DNA of 64,000 nucleotides from Onthophagus taurus. Taxonomy: Eukaryota > Arthropoda > Insecta > Coleoptera > Scarabaeidae. The DNA is taken from NCBI RefSeq assembly GCF_036711975.1, contig NC_091972.1, positions 8,561,001-8,625,000 of the forward strand, read 5' to 3'. Positions 43,376 through 56,800 of the stretch are shown piece after piece. The notes below the pieces were generated by a model. The model worked only from the letters and a program-made list of their open reading frames with translations. It made no database searches and was not told where the DNA came from. The translations under genes and the position numbers were made by a program. Positions within the stretch are counted from its first letter, which is position 1. Each line of letters begins with the position of its first letter.

Positions 43376-44835
43376 TATACTGTTTGTTTTTTTTTTAATT
43401 TTGGTTTTTACTGTAAAAAAGTAAGGAATAGTGAAAGTTGTATACTTACAGAGCTACTCCATCCATTTGAGATATCGCTGCAGTAATACCTAAAGGGAAG
43501 GAGTAGCAATACAGCATTAATTTTCGAATTTAGATTACAGTTGGGGGTTCGCATGCAGTTTTTTTTTGACAACGATTCATGCAGGTTTTTACCAGTTTTT
43601 TTTCCCGCGCTACTAAAAACCCAAACATCTACATGCATATTGTACTGCGCTCTTGTTAATTCTTTCGGTAATATTAACCGATAATCTACGATAGAAGGAT
43701 TATAGGCATATTTACCGCAATGTAATCGCGCTTTTCAACACTGTAAATCACCTTAAAGCGTCATTTCAACTTGACAGAACGTGCACGGCAACTGACATGT
43801 TGTTTGCGAATTATAATGGCGTTCAAAAGTTTTTGTTACTTACAGAATTTATTTATCGAAATATCCAGCGAACGTATGTTTGAATTACCACGAAATTTAT
43901 TGAATATGATTTAGCTTATTATTTTTTATCGAAATAACGAAAAGATTAATATAAATCATTCCGATATTTTAATTAAAATTTACGGTTAATTTTTTATAAA
44001 TTTTGATCGATTAGCTTGAGCGACCTCTACCGGACTCCATTTTAATTATTTCAAAACTAAAATATTTATTTATTATAAAATTACTTATTTTTATGAACAC
44101 TTAGTTTCGATATGATATAAAAGATATAAATTAGAAATTTAATATAAAAAGAATTACGAAAATATATCATAAATCGCTGTATTTTTTATTTCGCATCGAT
44201 TAGACGGAGAGCCATCTATTGAAACATAACGGAATTATTTTAAATTTAAATTGCGATTAAATTTACTATTTTTAGTTATCTATTTGGAAATTCTTATCAA
44301 TTTGTACTGCATAATTTTATATTAAACAAATAAAAATAATCTATAAACAAATTCAATGAATCAAGTTTTGAAATTATGTCAACTATTTTGTAACTAAATT
44401 CACAGTATATGTTGAAGATAAAAAAACATTTTTTAATTAATTGTTTAATTTATTAATATTTTACAAACACAACCTATGTAAACTATATAAAATATATATG
44501 TATAATATGTATAGGCATATAGATAGCAATACACTGTTAGAAAAATATTAAGAGATTTTTGTATAGTAATAGTAATTAAGTAGTAAATTAAATTGTTTAC
44601 TTTAGAGAAACATTAATTTTATAATTTTATTAATAAATGCCCTAAAGCAATAATAACATGTTATAACTTGCGTCATACTAAAAAGTATTTTTTATGTAAA
44701 GATACATATGTTACAATAAATATCAATTTTTAATAACATCAATAAGAATGATTCTATGTACAAATCGACAGGAAAAAATAAGAAAAACACGTCAAAGAGT
44801 TAAAAATTAATTCTTCTTTGAATTAAGAAAACATT
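43376..44835. other. Intergenic: XNP upstream region and kindlin 3' UTR side
   Basis: No gene recognised. The part near 43376 should hold the XNP promoter and 5' UTR. 44390-44835 is extremely AT-rich, as expected for a 3' UTR of the minus-strand kindlin gene. Confidence 0.45.
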
Positions 44836-47800
44836 TTATGACCAACCCCCCGTTAATTTATGGAAAAGTTCTTCATTCAATGCTTGATTGGCTTCTTTAG
44901 ATCGCATGGATAAGAATATATAACCCCCAATAAATTCATGTATAACCTTACAGTCAGCAGAAATACATGCAAATACTATATTTTCTTCTTCAAATTGTAC
45001 CATCATGTGTTTTACTTCCCAATTAACATTCCAAGCTTTCATTGTATTATAACGCCATGTTTTTTGATGATCACCATTGCCAATATCCATTTTCATTATT
45101 CGATTATTAGCAATACCTAAAAGATCTTCTTTTTTGTTACCCATAAATTTAACAATAAATAAACTAATGCCATATTCAGGAAGTGATTGCCACGCTTTTA
45201 TATAATTTAATTTTGCATCAATAAGACCCAAATCTTTTACATTTGCATGAGCTTCAAATATCCTTTGAATTAACTAAAAAAAAATATAATAGTAAAATAA
45301 GCAACATCAATAATCAGTGATAAAACATACTTTTCCTTTAATTTTTTTCAAATAACGTGGTGAAACATATTCTTCCGGTTGTATATCTAAAGAATTTGGA
45401 TTTATGGCTGGTTTTTCACTTGGTTTTTGCATTTGTAAAAACTCTGTAATTGTTTGTACTTCACTATCATAAGAACTATCAGCAAGAGATCTCCCTTTTG
45501 CTGCTAATTTACACGCTGCCAACCATTTTGCATATTGACTTTCCTTTAAAAATCACTCAATGTTACTAAAAATAAATTATTTTCGGGAAATTCCTTACCG
45601 ATTCACATCTAATATACATATCTTGCATTCCTTCACTGGATGGAACATCCAATTTAATTCCAAATTTATTTTGACTGATGTTTACATCAGGGGTGACTTC
45701 GCAACCTTTTAAATTTACTTTCATAACAGGTTCTTGGCGGTGAATTAAATCCTCGCGAGTTTTATACAGGTACAAGTTCAAATCTTTACAGGAAAACCAA
45801 TATTTTTTAAATGTTTTCATTAAGAAACTTTTCCTGAAAAAAAATGTTTTAATTAATATTTTTATAAAATTATCAAATTTAAATAATTTACTTTAAAAAT
45901 CGAAGTTCATCGTTTAATTCAGGCACTTTGGTGATGTCATTGTAATTATTTGAAATTCTCGATCCTTCTAAAGTGGTTTGAAGTTCGTTTAAAGCGGAAT
46001 CAATATCGTCTTCTGGAGGTGGTGTCGTTGTACCATTATTTGGAGTGAAATTAGGTTGCGGTTGATTTGCTTGTAAACTAATTTGTAGCTAGAAATAAAA
46101 ATTAGTTAAAAAATGACAAAAAAAAAGCGAGGAAAGAATCAAACCTGTAATGCGGCAAACATTAACATCTCTTCTTCGGTACAATCAATTTCTTCGTTCA
46201 ATAATTGCCATTTTGCTTGTTCGTAAATTTGATTGATACGAACCGCGTCGTATTTTTGGTTTAAGTCGTAAAATTCGTAAAACTTAAATCGAAGACATAA
46301 CGTTCCGTATTCTTGGACACCTTGTTCCATAATTGATAGTGATGAATCCAACCAACTGTATAAAAACGAAAAGGTAAAGTTGAAATTTTACATCAATCAT
46401 TCTAATAAATAGCAAGGGCTATTAGAGAATGTGCAGAGCAAGTACTAGAAGTGGGTGTTGGGGTTGGCTAGGAAGAAGCGTAGGATTTGAGTTATTATTG
46501 TTGTTATTATTATTACTATTACATGAATTATGAATTGTAACCCACTGTAGGCAATAAATTATTATTATTATTACTTACGCAACATTCATTCTTGCTTTTT
46601 CAACTAATGATTTTGGCCGAACCAACATACTTCTATCTTTAGGACTAATAGTCGGTGGTGATTGTGCTAAAGAATTATCAAGACCTCCATTTAACTGCTC
46701 CAAACTCATATTTGGTGAGTATCCAGCGTTTGCATCATAACCATTCTTCTTCCAAGTACCTGCAGGGCTACTAATTGGCGTTGAAGACTGTGGAACCCTT
46801 CCCGGTGTGATAGGAGCGCAAGAAAACGATTTATCCAAACTTCCATTACTTCCTTGCGGACTATGAGCCGGTATAAAAGTGTTCGTGTCTTTAGCTACGT
46901 GCCCATTTCTGTGCGCACCCCCGTTTTCATGTTTTCTTTTCGGCAAATCTTTAAAATTACATTTTAAATTCGCCGCTTCCAACGGTTTACAGAGAGATAA
47001 TTCTTCGGGATGTCGAATACCAAGTTGTTTGCATATTGAGATAACAGCCGAAAAAGTTTTTACTGAGAAATCGACCATCATATCTAAATAACGTAAATCC
47101 GGCATTTGAAGGCGTAATATTTTGTGCATTGGTGTGAATTCCAATTGGGCGTCAGCTTGTACTCCGTATTGATCTAATGTCGATCTTGTTCTGTTTAACC
47201 AAATATTTCTTTCTGGCCACCATAATGCATGATCTGACCAATCCATAGAGATTTCTGTAACAAAATGAATTAGAAATAAAATTGAAATAGAAATACAGTA
47301 AAATCTTGATATAACGGATTAATACGGGAAAGGGTTTAGCCATCTTGAGAGACGTACCCAAATGTTTCTAGTTCTAGGACTAATGTTAGTTCTAGTGACA
47401 GTGTAAGTGTAAAACTAGAACTAACAATAAACCTAGAAGTAGAAAGTTTCGGGTTTAGCCGTGCGTCTCCAGACTCACGGCTAAACCCAAATATTTCTAG
47501 TTCTAGGTTTAGTGTTAGTTCTAGTTTTTTTTATTAAGGCAGGATTGTTGTTTATTTTTTCTAGTTCTAGTGTTAATTCTACTTTTAGTTCAATAACAAT
47601 ATACAACAATCCAGCGGTGAATAACAAATTAAACTAGAACTACCATTTATATATCGTATGAATAACTCGGGCAATACCCTGAGTTTACCTATGAAATAAA
47701 CCAACATCTACTGAAAATTGTATAAACGAAAACATTAATTGTACAGTTAAAACATCCACATTGCAACTTTCTTTAATAAACTATTAAAATTGGACATTTA

Positions 47801-50800
47801 AATAATAATAAACATTTAAAAACTTATTACAATACAAAATTTTGTTCTCTCAAAAAAACATCAGCTTCTCTAGGACCACGACTTCCATAAACATACGGTT
47901 GCGGTTTAATTCTATCTTCTTCGATTTGTTTTAAAAGAGGTGTAAAAATTCTCCAAGCTTCGTGCAATTCATCGGTACGAATACAATGCAAATGAGTACC
48001 GCTTATAACGTCCAAAATAAGTCGTTCAAAAGTACTTATTCTTCCGGTCGTTTCCGGTGTTGGACTCGTTAAATCAATGACGCTATTTTCGACAAGAAAA
48101 TTAATACCGGGCGATTTCATTAAGATTTTCATAAAAATACTTGGGGTGGGTTTCATTGTAACTATTAATTCGTTTCTTGTGTAATTTTCAAAAATACCAC
48201 CGGCCACCGTTGAATATTGAACTCGAACCTCCGTTTTTTCTTCGTCCAAAGCTTTTCCACCCATTAAAATAAATGGAACACCTTCCCAACGTTCATTACC
48301 AATTTGTAAAACGATTATAGCATAAGTGGGAGTTATCGAATTTTTTGGAACAGTTATATCGTCTAAATAACCATAAATTTGATCACCTAAACCTTTAGGT
48401 TTTCCTCGATATTGTCCTAATACCGTTTCTCTTAACCTCACCGGCTTTATCATTTTTAAAATTCGTACTTTTTCGTCGCGAATATCTTCGGGTAGATAAG
48501 ACATTGGTTTTTCCATGGCAATGAACGTAAGTATTTGTAATAAATGTGTTAACATTGTATCTCTGATAATTCCATATTTGTCGTAATGACCACCTCTCCC
48601 ATAAAGACCGATATCTTCTTTGTGTGTAATTAAAACTGCAGCTATATAATGGCGATTAAACGTAGCCGAAATAAAATCGTTTGAAAAACGTAAAGTTAAA
48701 AAATTTTGTAAGATTTCTTGATTAAGATCGTGATCTACACGAAATAAATGCGTTTCATCGAATAATTCTTTTATATTATTACTTATATCATCTGATGATT
48801 CTAAATCGTTACCAAATGGTTTTCCCAATATGATACGAACCGTTGATGCAGGTGGTACACAAGTACTTTTTATATTAAGCAATGCTGGTTGTATGATGGG
48901 TGGTGGAACAGCCAAAATAAATATTCTATTACTTGATTCTCCACCTTCCTTTTGTGTTATTATATTATTTAACCGTTTAATATCATCGGTGTTATCATAA
49001 TAACCTTGACACGTAACGTGAAACGACGCATATTTTTTATACATATTATTTTGATCGATTTTTATCTGATTTCGGGTTCTCTCTTGAATTTGTTGCACCG
49101 ATAATTGTGTTCTACAAAATCCAATTATAAAGGTTTTTTGCGGTAATAAATCGCTACGGAATAAATTCCAAAGGGTTGGATAGATCTTCTTTGTGGCTAC
49201 GTTACCCGACGCTCCAAATATCACAAAAATATGTGGTTTGAGCTTTTCAAATTGACAACCATCCGTTTGATAGCTAAGCAAATTTAATGATTTTCTTATA
49301 GGGCATGACGATTCACCATGATCTGTATTGCTTAAATAGTCGGAACCATGCATAGAACTACTTCGAGACATAATTGAACTTTGTGGTTGAACTCCTGACT
49401 TATGACATCTATTTTTGATATTTTTCATTGTAATTTAGTAAAATGTCAAAAGGAAGTATAAATCTTTATTGTTAATAGATGACACTTTACATGTAATTTG
49501 TTATCGGTTAATTGAAGAAAAAAGTTATTAAATTTTTTCAATGATAGAAAATATTTCACCTACAATTCAATTGATCAAAAAGATCCAGAAGCACCAGTTA
49601 CTAAAAATGGTGTCGTTTGTGAAAAAATAAAAATAATATGTATGTATGTTAGTTTTGCCCCCAAGATTAGTACTCAAATCACGCCCAATATCTGCGTGGA
49701 TGCTAGAAAATAAATTCTTTTTTATTCTTAACTACTAGTAGTAGTATATTTTATATTTATATGGTAATGCGTAGTGCTTCACGAATGGAGAAGTATGTTT
49801 TGTTGTGGTCGATCCGAGATTTTATCCGTTCTTGTTCTTTCAGGTTTCCAGTTGAATACGACTCAACAAAAAACACCTAGATGACTTCTACCCTATTTGC
49901 AAAATAGTGCAACTGTGTTTTTGCTATATTCTTTATACTTTAAACTATATTCTTTATACTTTCATAAAATAATCACAAAAACCAAGAAAAACCTAAAGGT
50001 GAACAAATTTCTGATTCCATATAATTTTAATAGAATGAAATTATTGTAATAAGTTTTTAAATGTTTGCTGTAAAATATTGATTTCTAAACAAATATTTCT
50101 GTAGGTGACGCGGTGTTTTATCTTTTATCGTGTCAAGTTCCGGTTGGCCGCGTAATATATTTATCATGAAATGCAAATATAACTAAAATTATGTTCACTA
50201 CTTCTATGAATTTGTGTAATTCTAATAACTTATTAAAGAAAATATCCAATTCGGACGGCGTTTATTCGTAAATTTGGCGATACATCTTTTAAATCATCCC
50301 ATTATGTTATTAATAAGGTAAATAATAATCGTGTACGTATTAGTCACGCAGCGGGCTTACGAATTTCCCAGCTTATACCATAAACGGAAATGTCAATTCG
50401 AGTTGGTGTCTAAAATACAAAAAAAGCGAGGGCATAAAAAGGCGTGATCTAGGTCGAAAAGGTAATTTAGGTCAGTTCGTTGTCCCAATTTTCCAACAGT
50501 AATATCGATCTTAATTCTCGTTGAATTAAACTCATTTACAACTCAGAAAATGTAATTCCTATATTACAATTTTTTTATTTTCTTTTCGCAATTCCAAAAA
50601 CAAACATCTCTTCCTGTGAACGTTTATTTAAACTTCTCGAGTTGAATCCATGAACACAAGCTGTTTTTTTTTCTTTTAAACGGGTTTCGTTAACCAAGTA
50701 CAGGATTTATCGCCATCGAAAAACGTAAACGTTTAATTTTAACCAAGACGTTTGTTACAAAATAGGTTAGGGGTAAAATAAGTTACGTGATATTATGAAA

Positions 50801-53800
50801 AATTACCACCGGGAATTTTATCATGTGGAAATCGCCCACTTAAACGCAATAAATGCAACCAACAGTTTTGTTTCTCGAGGTTTTATAGTGGGCGGAATGT
50901 AACTATTTCCATTCAACCGTGTATGTAGTAATTCGATCGGTTGTGTTTCTGTGTGGTTTAGATTTAGATTTTATTACAACGAGATGAAATTCCAATGTTA
51001 TATGTATTAAGTTACAATAAATCCTTGTTTTTGATTAAAATTGAATATGTCAAATTTGCAGGTTATGATTGGTGGTGACATTTAAAAATATTACCAACTA
51101 TAAAGAATCAAAAACACCAAAAACTATTTGGTAACTAAAGAAATTACCAAATTCTTAATATCGATACAAAAATGTAAAGGAAGTTGAGACCTAGTTTCTC
51201 AAGACGTTGTAAACGGCTACAACATCGTTATTTCGGGAACTCCCCTCATAGTCTTCATACCCAGAACATTAAGTTCGTCGTTTTTGACTCCATCATAAGT
51301 CGTAAACTCGTTCAGCAATCGGAAACTTTAATAGCCACCAATTTTACGTGTGGGGTTACATAAATATACGGCTGTTATACATTGTACGAGGAACCCTATC
51401 TTTTTCGTAATAGCCCCATTATACTTCTCAAACAACAATTTTCGTCTTAAATACCCCATAAATATAAAATAAAACGGCGATTACTGTGACAGTTAGTAGC
51501 ACCATCTATTGGATTATATTAAAAATAGAAAACTGTCAATTTTCTAACATTTATAAAGGATTTATTTATTTTATTATGAACAATAAGGAATAATTTTTTA
51601 ATAATCTTTCATTTGAATTTATTTCTTATTTACGAGGGGAAAAAGTAGTTGTTGATTTCTGGCTCGATAACCAAAAACATCCTGATCTCGATTAGCGTAT
51701 GGCGTGCGTCCAGTTAAGCGAAACGCAATTGAATAACTACCGGCTCGATTGGATGTTGAGTTCAAAGCCCCCTGGGGTACTACGTGCGAGGAGACTAAAA
51801 CTTGCTCTTAATCTTAATTCGATTACTTATACACCTAGGTATATAGCGAAATACACGAGATGCAATTTTCACTGACCTGTCTTTAATACTCTTGCTTTTA
51901 ACGTTTGCTAACTTTCTCTATTTGATTATAATCAATAAATAAGTCTAAAATACGATATTTTTTCTTGATTTATTTTTAAAATTAATTGTAATGTCAATTT
52001 TGACGTTATGTTTACGTCATTTTTAAGTTAAATGTATAGCCAATCGTACAAAATTAAAAAAATTAAAAATTTATTTAAAAAATTTCTTATAAATAATACT
52101 ACCCTATTTTCTCCATTCTTTTTTCCAAATTTATATGCTCTAAAATGAAATGCGGATTACATTCGGGTACAAATAGTAAAATAAAAGCACATTATAATAA
52201 TAAAACATTATTAAGGGTTTTAGAACGATATTTACATCTTTATGTATTATTTTCTTGCCATATTACATCTTCTTCGATGTTATAATAGTGTTCTTAGGTT
52301 GTAGTATGGATGTCATTCCACCAGGAATTACATTACATAAATCATATATCGGGTAGATGGACCAACCAACCTGGCACCACGACCTCAGATCTATTCTCGA
52401 GATCTATTGTAGCCTGATAGATAACATTACCAAATTTCACCGTGCGGTCCAATCCTCTTAACGAACCTTAATGTCTTGTTCGGTCAAAAATTGAAAATCT
52501 GATACTATTAACAACAGGGCAGTGGCATAAAACATGCTCAACCGTCTTCTCATCCTCCGCACATAGTCGGCATTCAACGGCTAGGCCCAACAAGTTGAGG
52601 TGTGTCTTTAATCGGCACTGCCCAGTAAAGACACCCATTAGAACTTTAATGTTGCTACGAGCAAGTCCTAAAATATTCAACAACTTATATACAACTTAGC
52701 GTGTCTCATTCCAGGAGAACTGGTCCACAGTAGGCGAACTCTTTCTTCAGCCCACAGTTCACTCCTATGTTTAGCCATCGCAAATGATATACAAACTGCT
52801 GGGTCTAGCCCCACAAACGCTTTAGCGCTGCCCTCCCGTGCTAGCTCAACTACCGCTTCATTGTCAGCAACCCCAGAATGACCTGGGATCCAGATCAAAG
52901 AAGCTCTGTTATCACAACTCAGTATGTATAAAGTTCTTTTACAGTCATTAACCAGAGCAGACACCGTTTTCACGGCCTTCCCACCTCTTCTTTCTAGTGT
53001 GTGATTAGGGAACATATCTAGATATACTGCCATTTCGTCGGCATTCGCAGTTTGAAACAAATTGAAATTTTCTTGAAAATCATTAGGAGCTTTTGGAAAA
53101 TTATAGTTTTGCACTTCAACGATAACCCCATTCGGTGCATGAACCCCACAGTCCAACCTTGGTTAGCATTAAAAGTTTTTTCCTCACACTCTGTAATTCT
53201 GTAATAGCTGCGTTGTGTTACTTCAGCCAAACGTTACTTCTTGATTGCGCAATCTACGTGAATTCTTGTTACGTTCTGTTCACAGACAAAAATAAAACCA
53301 AAAAATATATAAACATAGCAAAGTTATAGCCCAATTTTCTCGGTACTGGAATGATTGGATTGGAATGTGGTTTCTATTATTATCGTGCCAACCGACTTTT
53401 TTTAGTATAAATCACATTCGAACATAAATTAATTTCTAGAAGTAAAACAATTCGATTGTAAATTAGTGTTATTAAGCTAATAATCCGTACGTTAATAAAT
53501 CAACAACTGATATTATAATTTTATTTTCAAAATCCACACCATCCGTTTTTGAAACGCATTTACTGAATGACATCGAAAGATTTTGCAATAATCGACGTTA
53601 TGTCACTGCTAAATACGGCAACAAATTACAAACTTTCTAACGTGGGTTGCACTTGAGTGCAGATGGTTAAAACGTGCGTAGGTTATTCTTCAACTGGTGG
53701 TCGGATCTATGGATTTAATTAAGGAATTAAAGCGAAACGGTGTCAGTTTATACATGTGGGCAACAAATCTTTAAAAAAATTATCTTATCTAAACAGTAAT

Positions 53801-56800
53801 TAGCCTAAAAATGAAGTTGTTAAAAAGAATCATAATTTGCGATTTAGAACGGGTTTTGTAAAAGGATATTTTACTGTGCAGATTACATAACTTTAAACCT
53901 TTCTATTCCGATTCCTATGTAGACACTGTAAATTTTCAAGTAAAACCGTTTTGTAAACGGAAATTTATCGTGACAGTTTCAAGGTTGAAGAAAAACATCT
54001 TTCGAAGTGGAATGTAAAACATTCGTGAACACTTTTCAATTGATTTTAAGAATGTACGCGTTGAAAGGAAGTTTTTAATTTTTAAGTGGTTAGTTGCAGA
54101 TGGTTTTATTGGAAAAAATGAGTTTATAAATGGACTCGTTGGCGACGTTGCCAAGATGCAAGGTAAATAATTTGTAACTCGTCCCAGACGAAAATATCCC
54201 GTTTTTAACTGTTAATGTAAACACAGAAAAAACGATATGCAAACAACAACTTCAGCAAAACAAGATTTGTAAATAAACATTAAATTTTGATAAATGCAAT
54301 AAGAAAAATATGAGAAAAGTTCGCGATGCTATTTGTGTAATGCCATTGTTACAAACTAAATTGATTCTAAGACAAATCCCATAAAAAAAATTATCTCTTC
54401 CGATCTGGAACGTTTCGAAGAAAACGAAATGAGTCTCGCTTACACTCAGACACAGAAGAAGGCGAAGACTTTTTTGTCGTTGTTTAAGAGTCTTTCTCAC
54501 GATTCTTCGAGGGAGCGGAAGACGAAGCCGTTCGTAGGCGTAATTGAGACGCACACACAACGAGATCCGTGACCCCAGCAGACGACGTGAAAGAAGAAAA
54601 ACGGGGATGACGTGTATTTTTGGCAAGATTTTTAGGTCTGGCACCGGCTCAATTGGAACGAGGCGTCTGCGAAAACCCAATTATTCTCATCATATCAAAA
54701 TTTATTAAAACAAAAAAAAATTAACATATGATTCAAAAATTGAAGATTGCTTCATCTATTTGAATAGTAGGAATTTCAATTTAGTCATTATGAGATTAGT
54801 TTAAATCAAATTGATTTATGTAATATTAAAAAGACGGGAAAAAAAGTCGTTGATCCTTAAATGTAATCTGTGTAACAATCGTGGTCGTTTCGAGGTTGGT
54901 TTGTAATAAATCGCCCTGTATATGGATTGAGACGTAGTAGTTATGATAATGCGGGGGCCGCGGCGCTCACGGGAACGATAAAGAAGACGCTAAATATAGA
55001 CAGGCGACGGTCTGGCGTTTAAAAAAATAGTTAAAAAGCTCGTAATGTAATTGTAACCAGTTTGGATCAGTGGGTAATCATTAAAACGATTCCCAAAGGA
55101 TTCTCATTATATGAAGAAGAATGGTTTATAGAATGAAGAACCAATTCCTATGATATTTGTTTTGAAAATTCACCACTATCAATTCAACAGTGTCATTAAA
55201 TATTCATTCTTGATGTCATTACTAGAAACGTGATTTCAGGTGATTACCACTATACAAGTGTCACAAAAATCCTGGAGCCTAACTCTGAGATGTTGTAACT
55301 TTATTCGTTTTTGTTGAATGAATGTAAAATTTGTTGCATATTCGTCTACTTGGTATTCAAGGCTCCTCCATAAATCCAAAGGATTGCTTTGTGCGTTTTC
55401 AGGAAAAGGAAAACCAGGGTGACTCAAAACAAGGTCCGCTATAATTCCAAGAGGAGACTCAGAAAAATGGCTAAGGAGCTGAATATTAGCCGTGAATCTG
55501 TCCAGGATAGTCAAACATGGTTTAGGGCTTCGTAGCATCAAGATGCAAAAGATCCACACTCTGACGGGACATAAGTATGAAGGCCACTGGTCTGCCCCAT
55601 GATCAAAGACATTCATCAAAAACAGTATTTTCGGTCGAACGGTTCAGGAAGCGTAATTGGTAAGTTTCTCCAAAAAGTCAGCAGATTTTGGGGATCAGAA
55701 AGTCAAGATCAACTCCCAGAACTACCTTGATGAGATTCTTATGAATAAAGTGCTTCCTTGGAGCCAGTTTCACATCAAAGGACACCCCTGAACATTCCAA
55801 CAGGACTCAGCGCCCGCGTACAAGGCTACGGTAGTTCAGCGGGACCAATTTTCCAACCATGGTTCTCCACGGAGTGGCTCTCTTAATTTGAACCCTCTTA
55901 ACTTTACCGTGTAGTCGGTCCATGACAGCAAGGCCTGTGCTACTCTTCACAGAAATCTTGACAAACGGAAACGTGCTTGAGAAGGTATGGGATGATCTCA
56001 ACGTCGAGTACTTCTCCGCCACGATAGCTGTGTTCCCCAAGCATTTGCGGTCCTGTATGAAGGCGCAGAATGTTTGAATAAAATGTATGCCACATTTCAT
56101 GTGTCTATATGCTTCCGTTCTGTTTTTATCAAAAGCCGGTATAGACTTTTGGGATACCTGTATTATATTAAAATGGATAGAAAATCCTTTGTGAGTACTC
56201 ATTGACAAATTAGGTTAGTTTTATGTGGTTTTATGTCATCAAACAAAACAGCCGGAAATAGCAAAAAAAAATGTGGTTTGATGAAATAAACCGGATATTG
56301 AGGTGTTCTTCAACCGTAATCTCTAGGAAAACACGTAATTTGAAATCGTTACCGGATATCCGGCCAAATTACAAAAGTTAAATTATTGTTAAAGTATTCT
56401 TATCCGAAAACATCGTTCTTCTATGGCATATTAATGACGAGATAAACAATAAAAATATTTACATAATAGTTTCTTAATTTTTTCCTGTTTTCTACGTGAT
56501 CGAAACGTTCAATTTCAAAACGATTCTATAATTATAAATTTACTGTTGGTATTTCGTAATAAAAGGACTAAAATGTCAAAGAATTATTTTAAGAAATCTA
56601 ACCTAATTTTCGTTGCCAACTGTCTAAATTAAATTACACTAATAATTATAACAAAATTGATATTTTTATGGCTAAAATCAAAATTGAATTTACTTTTTAA
56701 ACTATTCATACTATATAAAAACCCAATTTGACATTTCGCAAAATACACAATCAACAAATACGTGACTAATTTAATGTGTAACAAAATACTAAATAGTAGT

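Noticed and set aside
54252-54680. 142-codon minus-strand open frame
   Set aside because: It arises from a GC-richer patch, with no domain and no splice context.
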